This document shows, piece after piece, positions 1-5,105 of a stretch of DNA of 5,222 nucleotides. The position numbers were made by a program, and so were the translations under genes. Position 1 is the first letter of the stretch. Each line of letters begins with the position of its first letter. This stretch comes from Deltaproteobacteria bacterium UBA5756. GTDB taxonomy: Bacteria > Desulfobacterota > Syntrophorhabdia > Syntrophorhabdales > Syntrophorhabdaceae. Under the pieces are notes generated by a model, which saw only the letters and a list, made by a program, of their open reading frames with translations, was not told where the DNA came from and ran no database searches. Location of the stretch: contig DIFE01000138.1 of NCBI GenBank assembly GCA_002418985.1, forward strand, positions 19,296-24,517. Direction: 5' to 3'.

Positions 1-110
1 GGATCAGGCCGCACTTTGCACGCCTGCGGCGGGATTTTACCCTGTAGATGTTCGTAAGGCGTTCGTTATCGTTGTTAGGCGGGTTTCTGTGATACATCAG
101 GTTCTTTGCT

Positions 111-132
111 ATCCCGCTTGCAAAAGCGGGAT
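111..132. repeat. Perfect hairpin with GCAA tetraloop (REP-like)
   Basis: ATCCCGCTT and AAGCGGGAT form a perfect 9-bp stem around a GCAA loop, which is a GNRA tetraloop if transcribed from the plus strand. No T-run follows it, so it is not a good intrinsic terminator. Its composition resembles the short 'cgaaagcggga' type palindromes dispersed between genes in many proteobacterial genomes. That family link is inference. Confidence 0.6.
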
Positions 133-139
133 CGGAAGT

Positions 140-175
140 TCCCGGGAATTCTTGAAGTCTCATGGATTCCCGGGA
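140..175. repeat. Inverted repeat with self-palindromic arms
   Basis: TCCCGGGAAT (140-149) and ATTCCCGGGA (166-175) are exact reverse complements separated by 16 nt. Each arm also contains the palindrome TCCCGGGA, so the arms can pair with each other or fold individually. It lies 7 nt after the preceding hairpin, which together gives a compact two-hairpin cluster like a REP/BIME unit. Function unknown. Confidence 0.5.
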
Positions 176-381
176 GAGTCTTTTGTCTTTCTCCTTTTGC
201 TCTCTTCTATGCCTCCAGAGAGGAGCCTCAAGGCGACGAACGGGCGTGAGACAGTCTTTTGCCGTTCCTTCTATTTCGCAACTTGCCTCCAGCGAACCCA
301 AAGGGTGGAACGGGTCCCGTTTGTTACCTCGTTTGTTACGGGATAAACGTAAGACCAGTCTTTTGCTGTTTCCTCTATTTC
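176..381. repeat. Degenerate direct repeats, three copies
   Basis: A T-rich motif beginning AGTCTTTTG recurs at 177, 253 and 357. The second and third copies (252-277 and 356-381) match at 23 of 26 positions, with all three differences C/T transitions. The first copy is more diverged and expanded. Copies one and two are each followed by TGCCTCCAG, a purine-rich stretch containing AAGG, and GAACGGG, so the repeated unit is longer than the T-rich core, about 75-105 bp. This looks like a decayed tandem array of non-coding repeats. I do not recognise the family. Confidence 0.5.
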
Positions 382-456
382 ACGTCCCGAAAGTTCCGCT
401 GGTGACAGGGAGGACCGGTTTGGGGAACTGGCCGTTGATTTTGATTCTCATTACTG

Positions 457-485
457 TTGAAACCTCTGGAACAGGATGTTAAAAA
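457..485 (+). promoter_or_regulatory. Candidate sigma70 promoter for the ankyrin gene
   Basis: TTGAAA (457-462, 5/6 to the -35 consensus) and TAAAAA (480-485, 4/6 to the -10 consensus) are separated by exactly 17 nt. The predicted start near 492 gives about a 63-nt leader to the ATG at 555. This supports the ATG over the GTG at 504, which would lie only about 12 nt into the transcript. Found by eye, so chance matches are possible. Confidence 0.35.
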
Positions 486-539
486 CACAACAGCGGATGT
501 CGTGTGCCGGAGGCATGGAGCGCGAAACCAGTGAATGTC

Positions 540-545
540 AGGGAG
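540..545 (+). promoter_or_regulatory. Ribosome binding site AGGGAG
   Basis: AGGGAG lies 9 nt before the ATG at 555. The alternative in-frame GTG at 504 has no comparable site, so this element decides the start. Confidence 0.55.
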
Positions 546-554
546 AAGGTCATA

Positions 555-1250
555 ATGGTAAAGAAGATTGAAAAGGGGCTGGAACTGATTGATGCGGCGG
601 AGAAAGGTGATCTTGTTCTGGTCAGGTCGCTGATCGCCGCCGGGGCCGATATCAACGCCAGGGAAAAGAGCGGCTGGACCCCGGTTATGGTGGCGGCGCA
701 GGCAGGCCGCCTGGAGATGGTGCGGGACTTCATCGCCGCCGGGGCGGATGTCAATGCCAGTGACGAGCTGGGCGTGACGGTTCTGATGGTGGCATCCTCC
801 GGGGGTTACGCCGACGTGGTGCAGGCCCTGATGGCGGTGGGTGCGGACGTGTCCGGCAGGGACAAGAACGGGACCACCGCACTCATGTGGGCGTCCACCG
901 GCGGGCATACCGAGGTAGTGCGGATTCTCATAGCCGCCGGGGCGGATGTCAATGCCAGGGGCGCCAGCGGATATACCGCCCTTATGGATGCTTCGGGCAA
1001 GGGGCACAGGGACGTGGCGCAGATCCTCATCGATGCGGGTGCGGACGTGAACGCCCGGGAGAAGAACGGCTTGACGCCTCTCATACTGGCGTCGATGATG
1101 GGCCATACGGAAGTGGTACGGACCTTGATTGCCGCCGGGGCGGATGTCAATGCCAGGGGCGACGGTGGCTACAGCGCCCTTATGGACGCATTGAGCGCGG
1201 GACGGGAAGAGATAGCGAAGCTTCTCACTCAGGCAGGAGCGAAACGGTAG
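555..1250 (+). CDS. Ankyrin-repeat protein
   Basis: This 231-residue protein is almost entirely ankyrin repeats. Residues about 8-40 form a degenerate N-terminal cap unit. Five full 33-residue repeats follow (41-73, 74-106, 107-139, 140-172, 173-205), then a shortened C-terminal cap (206-231). Each repeat shows the family pattern: a T/S-A/P-L/V-M start, G-H-x-E/D-V-V in the helices, and a loop ending in AGADVNAR. No signal peptide, membrane segment or catalytic domain is visible, so it is probably a cytosolic protein-binding scaffold; the partner cannot be read from sequence. I start it at ATG 555 because of its ribosome binding site. A GTG at 504 would add 17 residues (PEAWSAKPVNV...) with no ankyrin character. 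The gene stands alone and converges on the flavoprotein gene, leaving 48 bp between their stops. The repeats show a two-repeat period at DNA level. Confidence 0.93.
   Translation: MVKKIEKGLELIDAAEKGDLVLVRSLIAAGADINAREKSGWTPVMVAAQAGRLEMVRDFIAAGADVNASDELGVTVLMVASSGGYADVVQALMAVGADVSGRDKNGTTALMWASTGGHTEVVRILIAAGADVNARGASGYTALMDASGKGHRDVAQILIDAGADVNAREKNGLTPLILASMMGHTEVVRTLIAAGADVNARGDGGYSALMDALSAGREEIAKLLTQAGAKR
735..1156 (+). repeat. 198-bp higher-order repeat inside the ankyrin gene
   Basis: An identical 26-bp block starting GCCGCCGGGGCGGATG occurs at 735-760, 933-958 and 1131-1156, exactly 198 bp (66 codons, two ankyrin repeats) apart. A fourth, 3-mismatch copy lies at 636-661. The alternate ankyrin units instead share a different block, GGGTGCGGACGTG, at 839-851 and 1037-1049, also 198 bp apart. 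The array is therefore of A-B-A-B type, which points to duplication in two-repeat steps. Confidence 0.8.
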
Positions 1251-1261
1251 CGCTCCGATAG

Positions 1262-1281
1262 AAAAAGTGCCCGCAAGGGGC
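1262..1281 (-). terminator. Weak candidate intrinsic terminator of the minus-strand operon
   Basis: Read on the minus strand, GCCC-CTTGC-GGGC (1281-1269) is followed after AC by TTTTT (1266-1262), starting 17 nt past the flavoprotein stop. The 4-bp stem is short, so this is a weak call. The position, in the 48-bp gap between two converging genes, is what makes it plausible. Confidence 0.3.
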
Positions 1282-1298
1282 CGGTGCGATAGCTGGTG

Positions 1299-2828
1299 CT
1301 AATCTCCATCTATGGTTGGGGCCGGGAACGACTCGATAATGCTTCGCACGGCGATGCGGCCGGAACTGAGCGCAAAGCTGCTTGCCGAGCCTTCGGCGAG
1401 AAGGTCGTATGTACTGTCGTAAAGACCGCCCATATCCTGACCGGTCACATAGAGACCAGGAATCACTTCGCCCGTATCACCAAGGGCCTGCATTTGCGGA
1501 TTTACCTGAACCCCTCCCAGCGTGAGGAAGAAGGCACGAAGCCCTTTCAGGGCGTAGTACGGGCCGGTGCCGGTATTGAATCTGACAAGATGTTCCGGTT
1601 TTCGGCTGAATTCGGGATCGTATCCCTTGTCGGCGCAAGTGTTGATCTTCTCGATCGTTTCCCGCAGTTTTTCCGGCTTTACCTGTATCTTGTCCGCCAG
1701 TTCCTCAATCGTATCTGCTTTGAAGGCGAAGCCCGATTCGATCCCTTTGCTGATACCTTTATCAAGGGCGGTCATTTTTTGTCCGGGAACAACGATGGCG
1801 TTGAATGGCGTAAGAGGACCTTCCTCGACCATGGATTTTCGCATGGCATCGTCAAAAATGGACCACATCAAACCGCCATTGGACGTCATCGCGTTATAGA
1901 CGTCACTGAAAACCGAACCAAAGGATTCGTTGTAGAAGCGGTCACCCTGCTTGTTGACCCAGAGAAAGGGCTGACTCAAGGCACAACGCATCTGCTTCAT
2001 ATAGTCCGGTCCGCTGAATTGCCTGATGGCAGGTTCATCGTCGAGATAGGGACTGTTTCCCGCCAGGGTCCCCATACCGGCAAGGGCGGCATGAGCACTC
2101 AAGGCCAGGTTGATCCCGTCGCCTGTCCTGCCGTCTACGGCCGGTCCGCGGTACATAAGTTTCGCCATGCCCGGCATGCTGACATCAGGTACGTATTTCT
2201 TCAGCATTTCCTTGTTGCTGGCAAAGCCGCCGGTTGCTATGATGACGGCTCTCGCACTGATCTTCACCGCCTGACCTTCAGCATCGACGGCGCCTATTCC
2301 GGTCACCATGCCCCTGTCGTCGATGAGCAGTTCTGTGACCGGCGTCCCCGTGAGGACGGGGACGCCCATGTCCTTGATATGGCCGGAAAGTATCTTGACA
2401 AGCCGTGCTCCCCGGCCCTCAAAAATGTGCCAGACCTGAAGACTTTTTTCGGGTGGGAACATCGTTCTGATTCCCTCGATCCTGACGCCGTGGTCTGTCA
2501 GCCAATCGATCGTTTGACCGGATTCATTGAGAAGGGTGCGGATAACCGATGCATTACAGCGCCAATGGTGGAATTCCATTACCCTGGCAAAGACCTGATC
2601 CGTCGTTGTCGTGATTCCCTTTTCTTTCTGGTATCGCGTACCGATTCCCAGGGAACCTTCGGGGAAAAGACCGGCGCCTCCGAGGAAAGACATTTTTTCA
2701 AGGAGGATTGCCTTTACCCCGCTTTCGGCGGCGGTGAGCGCCGCTGACAGGCCGGAGAGGCCTCCCCCGGCAATAACGATGTCGGTCTCAAACTCGCGGT
2801 ATTCTGTGGACGGTGTCTGTGTGTTCAT
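1299..2828 (-). CDS. Soluble FAD-dependent oxidoreductase, fumarate reductase flavoprotein-like
   Basis: This 509-residue flavoprotein belongs to the FAD_binding_2 group (fumarate reductase / flavocytochrome c / ketosteroid dehydrogenase). The N-terminal Rossmann motif DIVIAGGGLSGLSAA has its glycines at 21-26, with the ribose-binding Glu44 in LLEK. ATGG follows at 198-201, NKQGDRFYNE at 292-301, TLGG at 436-439, and a C-terminal FAD segment GLYVTGQDMGGLYD then SSGRIA (488-493). There is no signal peptide, heme motif or membrane segment, so it is probably cytoplasmic and takes electrons from a separate donor. Against flavocytochrome c fumarate reductase (recalled from memory), the positions of the catalytic Arg and the two substrate-binding residues hold Ser305, Leu435 and Tyr474, so fumarate is an unlikely substrate. 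The ATG at 2828 lies 12 nt after GGAGGA (2846-2841). A TTG at 2840 would abut that site and add four residues. It is second in an operon after the hydrolase gene. Confidence 0.9.
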   Translation of the reverse strand: MNTQTPSTEYREFETDIVIAGGGLSGLSAALTAAESGVKAILLEKMSFLGGAGLFPEGSLGIGTRYQKEKGITTTTDQVFARVMEFHHWRCNASVIRTLLNESGQTIDWLTDHGVRIEGIRTMFPPEKSLQVWHIFEGRGARLVKILSGHIKDMGVPVLTGTPVTELLIDDRGMVTGIGAVDAEGQAVKISARAVIIATGGFASNKEMLKKYVPDVSMPGMAKLMYRGPAVDGRTGDGINLALSAHAALAGMGTLAGNSPYLDDEPAIRQFSGPDYMKQMRCALSQPFLWVNKQGDRFYNESFGSVFSDVYNAMTSNGGLMWSIFDDAMRKSMVEEGPLTPFNAIVVPGQKMTALDKGISKGIESGFAFKADTIEELADKIQVKPEKLRETIEKINTCADKGYDPEFSRKPEHLVRFNTGTGPYYALKGLRAFFLTLGGVQVNPQMQALGDTGEVIPGLYVTGQDMGGLYDSTYDLLAEGSASSFALSSGRIAVRSIIESFPAPTIDGD

Positions 2829-2872
2829 GATGGATTTCAATCCTCCCCCGTATAATAATCAGTGTTCCCATC

Positions 2873-3745
2873 TCACTTCGTTTCCACCCGTGACATGAAT
2901 TCCCGGACCACGGAACGGAAAAGGACGGGCTGTTCCAGGTGGTGGCAATGGGACGCATCGGGCAGGACCGTCATTTCACCGCGCGGCAACTGATCGCAAA
3001 AAACACCGACGGTTTCGGGAGCGGCCTCATCATGTTCGCCGCATGTGAGTAGTGTCGGCTGTCGTATTTCTTTGAGGCGCGGCAGCAGATCGGCGTCCTT
3101 AAGCTCTCCGGTGACAGTGAACTCGCTCGGTCCCCACATGGTAAGATAGACATCCATGTTCAGCTTTTCCACGGCCTCCGTCAGATCGGCGGGCCAGGGG
3201 TTGAGACGACAAACGTGGCTCCTGTAATAGTCCATCATTACGCGCTGGTAATCCTCCGCGTAATATTTGTTCGCCTCGGCTTCGGCGATGACACGTATGG
3301 CCTCGGCGGGCATATGAGATATATGGTTTTTCTGGTCCCTTTCCCACAAAGGGGTACTCAACAACGGGCCGCATAGGATGAGGCTTGAGACGCCTTGAGG
3401 ACGGTTGCGAAGGATGTATTCCGCTGCAAGCATTGCTCCCCATGAAAACCCCAGAAGGTGCAGATGTTCGATTCCCAGCAGTTTGCGGACACGTGCAAGT
3501 TCACGCACGTAATTGCTGACGCTGTAAAGAGAAGTATCGGAAGGGCGATCCGATCGTCCGCATCCGAGTTGGTCGTAAAAGATGACGGGACGCTCATCGG
3601 CGAGATCGCAAATCTCCCGGGGCATGCTCAAAAATCCCGGCCCCCCGTGCAATACGAGAAGCGGAACCCCCTTCATCCCTTCGCCATAGACAGCGGCCCA
3701 TAGACGTCCGTGTTCCGTTTCGATATATCGCTCGTGAACCTTCAC
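2873..3745 (-). CDS. pip: Proline iminopeptidase-family alpha/beta hydrolase
   Basis: This 290-residue protein is the usual length for a peptidase family S33 proline iminopeptidase / tricorn-interacting factor F1-like enzyme, which removes N-terminal residues, often proline, from short peptides. The oxyanion motif HGGPG is at 33-37, DQLGCGRSD at 58-66, and the nucleophile elbow GFSWG at 99-103 with Ser101. The conserved MWGPSEFTVTG is at 203-213, and Asp239 (GEHDEAAPE) and His266 (ASH) complete the triad. Glu208 and Glu240 fall where F1 has the two glutamates that hold the substrate amino terminus, which favours aminopeptidase over plain esterase activity (inference). No signal peptide is seen, so it is cytosolic. 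The start is a GTG with only a weak ribosome binding site; no better in-frame start exists before the upstream stop, and a later Met24 would remove the first strand. It heads the minus-strand operon, 44 nt before the flavoprotein. Confidence 0.88.
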   Translation of the reverse strand: MKVHERYIETEHGRLWAAVYGEGMKGVPLLVLHGGPGFLSMPREICDLADERPVIFYDQLGCGRSDRPSDTSLYSVSNYVRELARVRKLLGIEHLHLLGFSWGAMLAAEYILRNRPQGVSSLILCGPLLSTPLWERDQKNHISHMPAEAIRVIAEAEANKYYAEDYQRVMMDYYRSHVCRLNPWPADLTEAVEKLNMDVYLTMWGPSEFTVTGELKDADLLPRLKEIRQPTLLTCGEHDEAAPETVGVFCDQLPRGEMTVLPDASHCHHLEQPVLFRSVVREFMSRVETK

Positions 3746-3817
3746 AGGTAGATCAGGACTCGTATGACCTCCGGGAAGGGGTTGTTTTTCGGTTTCTATG
3801 GTACTTCATCCTGTCGA

Positions 3818-3846
3818 AAAATACATTAAGAAGACGGCAAAGTCAA
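3818..3846 (-). promoter_or_regulatory. Candidate sigma70 promoter of the hydrolase-flavoprotein operon
   Basis: On the minus strand TTGACT (3846-3841, 5/6) and TATTTT (3823-3818, 4/6) are separated by 17 nt. The predicted start near 3811 gives about a 65-nt leader to the GTG at 3745. It is the best -35/-10 pair I found by eye in this divergent intergenic stretch for this direction. Confidence 0.45.
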
Positions 3847-3899
3847 CCTGCCGACGAGACACCCTGAAGGGTGCACCGGTCTTAATCGGGCCGGCTATG

Positions 3900-3928
3900 T
3901 TGACAAGGGTCGAGTTCATGGATATCAT
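3900..3928 (+). promoter_or_regulatory. Near-consensus sigma70 promoter of the CAP-like lipoprotein
   Basis: TTGACA (3900-3905, 6/6) and TATCAT (3923-3928, 5/6) are separated by the ideal 17 nt. Transcription would begin near 3935, about 23 nt before the ATG at 3958. This is the strongest promoter-like sequence in the window, and it sits back to back with the minus-strand operon promoter about 54 bp away. Confidence 0.65.
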
Positions 3929-3951
3929 TCCTCGTATCAACGGGACGAGGA
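3929..3951 (+). promoter_or_regulatory. Dyad over the transcription start, covering the ribosome binding site
   Basis: TCCTCGT (3929-3935) and ACGAGGA (3945-3951) are perfect 7-bp reverse complements around a 9-nt spacer, beginning directly after the -10 hexamer. As DNA it could be a repressor site over +1. The right arm also contains GAGGA, the likely ribosome binding site for the ATG at 3958. Because the predicted start near 3935 lies at the end of the left arm, RNA hairpin formation would need a slightly earlier start. Function is inference. Confidence 0.4.
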
Positions 3952-3957
3952 CCCGGT

Positions 3958-4518
3958 ATGAAAAGGAAAGGTGTGAATATGAATTTCAGACATTGTTTCG
4001 TCATCATTATTTTTCTCGGGAGTTTGATCGTCGGCGGGTGTGCCGGAACGCGTTCCGTGGGAGATGAAACCGCTTTGCTGCCCCTCAACGAAGGAGTAAG
4101 GGACCTCACTTTTCTTTCACAGGGTGAAGTCGGAATAGTCAAAGAGATCAACAGGGCCAGAGGCCCGCTTCAGCCGCTCAAAGTTTCGATGGGACTCTCC
4201 TTTGCCGCTAAAGAGCGAGCGGTGGAGCTCGGATCGAACAAGCAAAATTCAAGCACGCAGGATCAGGAGCAGCTTTTCGCCCGCGTGAGAAAATTCGGTA
4301 CTTTCAACGGCAGTGTCGCCGAAATAGCGAGTCATGGTTGGGGTGAACGCTATGTGGTGGAAGAACTCATGAAAGGCGGTTCGGCGACAGAAGATAAATC
4401 CGGGTTGCTTTTCATGGATCCAAAATTCATCGTCATGGGTGTCGGATGCACGTCGGAAGCGTCCCTCGCTCCCATCTGCATCATTACCCTGACCAGTGAG
4501 TTCAGGGAGGCCCGATAG
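3958..4518 (+). CDS. CAP/SCP-like lipoprotein lacking the family histidines
   Basis: This 186-residue protein begins with a lipoprotein signal: charged KRK, a hydrophobic run (FVIIIFLGSLIV), and a lipobox VGGC with the acceptor Cys28. The next residue is Ala, not Asp, so outer-membrane sorting is expected. Residues about 56-182 resemble a bacterial CAP/SCP domain: EINRARGPLQPLK (63-75), SFAAKERAVELG (81-92), VAEIASHG (120-127), YVVEELMKGG (132-141), and FMDPKFIVMGVGC (152-164) with a final hydrophobic strand. The usual histidines of the domain (first motif and the GHR loop) are absent, so metal binding or catalysis like canonical members is doubtful. Cys164 and Cys174 could form a disulfide in the periplasm. 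The ATG at 3958 follows GAGGA by 6 nt. An ATG at 3979 with AAAGG 7 nt upstream is a real alternative that still leaves a full signal peptide. It is transcribed alone from its own promoter. Confidence 0.75.
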   Translation: MKRKGVNMNFRHCFVIIIFLGSLIVGGCAGTRSVGDETALLPLNEGVRDLTFLSQGEVGIVKEINRARGPLQPLKVSMGLSFAAKERAVELGSNKQNSSTQDQEQLFARVRKFGTFNGSVAEIASHGWGERYVVEELMKGGSATEDKSGLLFMDPKFIVMGVGCTSEASLAPICIITLTSEFREAR

Positions 4519-4544
4519 AGAGCGTCCGAACCCACGGTTATCAG

Positions 4545-4862
4545 CTACAGGTAGTCTTTTCTCGGGGGACTGAAGACGTCCACTACCTCACCGGGCTCGA
4601 TAATCTCAATTCGATGCTCGACGTCCCGGGGGATAGAATATGAATCACCGGGGCCTATTTCCTGAGCGACATTGTCAATGACAATCCGGTATTTCCCGGA
4701 GACCACATATCCGCTCTGCTCATTGGGATGCTTGTGCAAGGGAGGATTGTCCTCTTTCTTGTACAGCATTTTTGTGACCATCGATTCCGGACCATGTGAC
4801 AGCAGAACAAAATCGACACCCAGAAAACTTCTTCCCTGCACTTCATCGGATTTTACTATCAT
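4545..4862 (-). CDS. Small single-domain cupin (cupin_2 type)
   Basis: This complete 105-residue protein is one cupin barrel. Motif 1 is PLHKHPNEQSGYVVSG (41-56), giving likely metal ligands His43, His45 and Gln49. Motif 2 is GPGDSYSIPRDVEHRIE (70-86), giving His83. The HxHxxEQ arrangement and the ending DVFSPPRKDYL are typical of short cupins related to KdgF, which opens 4,5-unsaturated uronates in pectin and alginate breakdown. No other uronate gene is nearby, so I do not assign that function. It may instead be a small-molecule-binding or sugar-modifying cupin. It has no signal peptide and is cytosolic. The ATG has an excellent ribosome binding site. The gene converges on the CAP-like lipoprotein with only 26 nt between the stops, and no clear terminator is seen there. 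Confidence 0.85.
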   Translation of the reverse strand: MIVKSDEVQGRSFLGVDFVLLSHGPESMVTKMLYKKEDNPPLHKHPNEQSGYVVSGKYRIVIDNVAQEIGPGDSYSIPRDVEHRIEIIEPGEVVDVFSPPRKDYL

Positions 4863-4868
4863 CCTGTT

Positions 4869-4874
4869 TCCTCC
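4869..4874 (-). promoter_or_regulatory. Strong ribosome binding site GGAGGA
   Basis: GGAGGA on the minus strand lies 6 nt before the ATG of the cupin gene and fixes its start. Confidence 0.75.
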
Positions 4875-4929
4875 AAGGTAGCCGGTCCTGTCATCGGCAA
4901 CCGGGATCGACCGTCAAAGCAAACGATAG

Positions 4930-4956
4930 ATTATCTGCGATCGGAGTTATTTGCAA
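4930..4956 (-). promoter_or_regulatory. Tentative promoter of the cupin gene
   Basis: On the minus strand TTGCAA (4956-4951, 5/6) and GATAAT (4935-4930, 5/6) are separated by 15 nt, shorter than the preferred 17. The leader to the ATG would be about 60 nt. The sub-optimal spacing keeps this tentative. Confidence 0.3.
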
Positions 4957-5043
4957 GAGATAATGTAACCACACTTGTCCACAATAATGAAAAGGTCAAC
5001 CTCTTTGCGGACAATCACGGGCAATCGCATAGTTCCCTATATT

Positions 5044-5083
5044 CTTCCTCCGTCATTCCACCACTGCCTTCCTCCGTCATTCC
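5044..5083. repeat. 16-bp direct repeat at REP-like element
   Basis: CTTCCTCCGTCATTCC occurs at 5044-5059 and again at 5068-5083, exactly 24 bp apart. CGTCATTCC is the usual 5' part of the palindromic repeat that follows, so the left copy looks like a partial, hairpin-less duplicate. Confidence 0.65.
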
Positions 5084-5105
5084 GGCGCAGGCCGGAACCC
5101 AGGAG
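5073..5105. repeat. REP-like palindromic repeat (CGTCATTCCGGC type)
   Basis: After CCGTCAT, the stem TTCCGGC (5080-5086) and GCCGGAA (5091-5097) closes a GCAG loop, and CCCAGGAG follows. This layout (CGTCATTCC...GGAAxCCAGG) is a common dispersed intergenic repeat in Proteobacteria and Desulfobacterota, from general knowledge. No T-tract follows, so it is not a standard intrinsic terminator. Confidence 0.65.

Larger units (their letters stand above)
1..503. other. Non-coding, repeat-rich region upstream of the ankyrin gene
   Basis: I see no gene here with a believable start and product. One plus-strand frame is open from base 2 to the stop at 346. Its product has no domain character, it lacks a good ribosome binding site, and it runs straight across hairpins and direct repeats, so I read it as chance. 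The stretch holds a small dyad at 8-30 (GCCGCA / TGCGGC), a perfect GCAA-loop hairpin at 111-132, an inverted repeat at 140-175, three copies of a T-rich direct repeat between 176 and 381, a short dyad at 309-321 (AACGGG T CCCGTT), and a candidate promoter at 457-485. An upstream gene could end just outside the left edge. Confidence 0.6.

Noticed and set aside
54..80. Integron attC-like GTTAGGC core
   Set aside because: GTTAGGC occurs at 74-80, but I found no matching partner core at the right distance, no integrase and no cassette layout.
2..346. Open plus-strand frame from the left edge (tail of an upstream gene?)
   Set aside because: Its product has no recognisable domain and an odd composition, and it runs through hairpins and direct repeats. 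A second frame (162-482) is also open here, so openness is not informative. A protein search would settle it.
176..381. CRISPR-like array
   Set aside because: There are only three imperfect copies, with unequal spacing (76 and 104 nt) and no cas gene nearby.
504..554. GTG start for the ankyrin protein
   Set aside because: There is no ribosome binding site before it, and the extra 17 residues show no ankyrin pattern. The ATG at 555 has AGGGAG upstream and fits the candidate promoter better.
375..1106. Long minus-strand frames opposite the ankyrin gene
   Set aside because: Repetitive Arg/His/Pro-rich products are the expected reverse reading of the ankyrin repeats.
1296..2747. 483-codon open frame antisense to the flavoprotein
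   Set aside because: It is the mirror of a well-supported gene in GC-rich codons. The translation has no domain pattern and no ribosome binding site of note.
3860..3873. Small hairpin CACCC-TGAA-GGGTG in the divergent region
   Set aside because: A 5-bp stem in this composition is easily due to chance. It lies between the two promoters with no clear role.
4519..4560. Terminator between the converging lipoprotein and cupin genes
   Set aside because: The only dyad, CTAC-AG-GTAG followed by TCTTTT, has a 2-nt loop and a 4-bp stem and overlaps the cupin stop codon; too weak to call.
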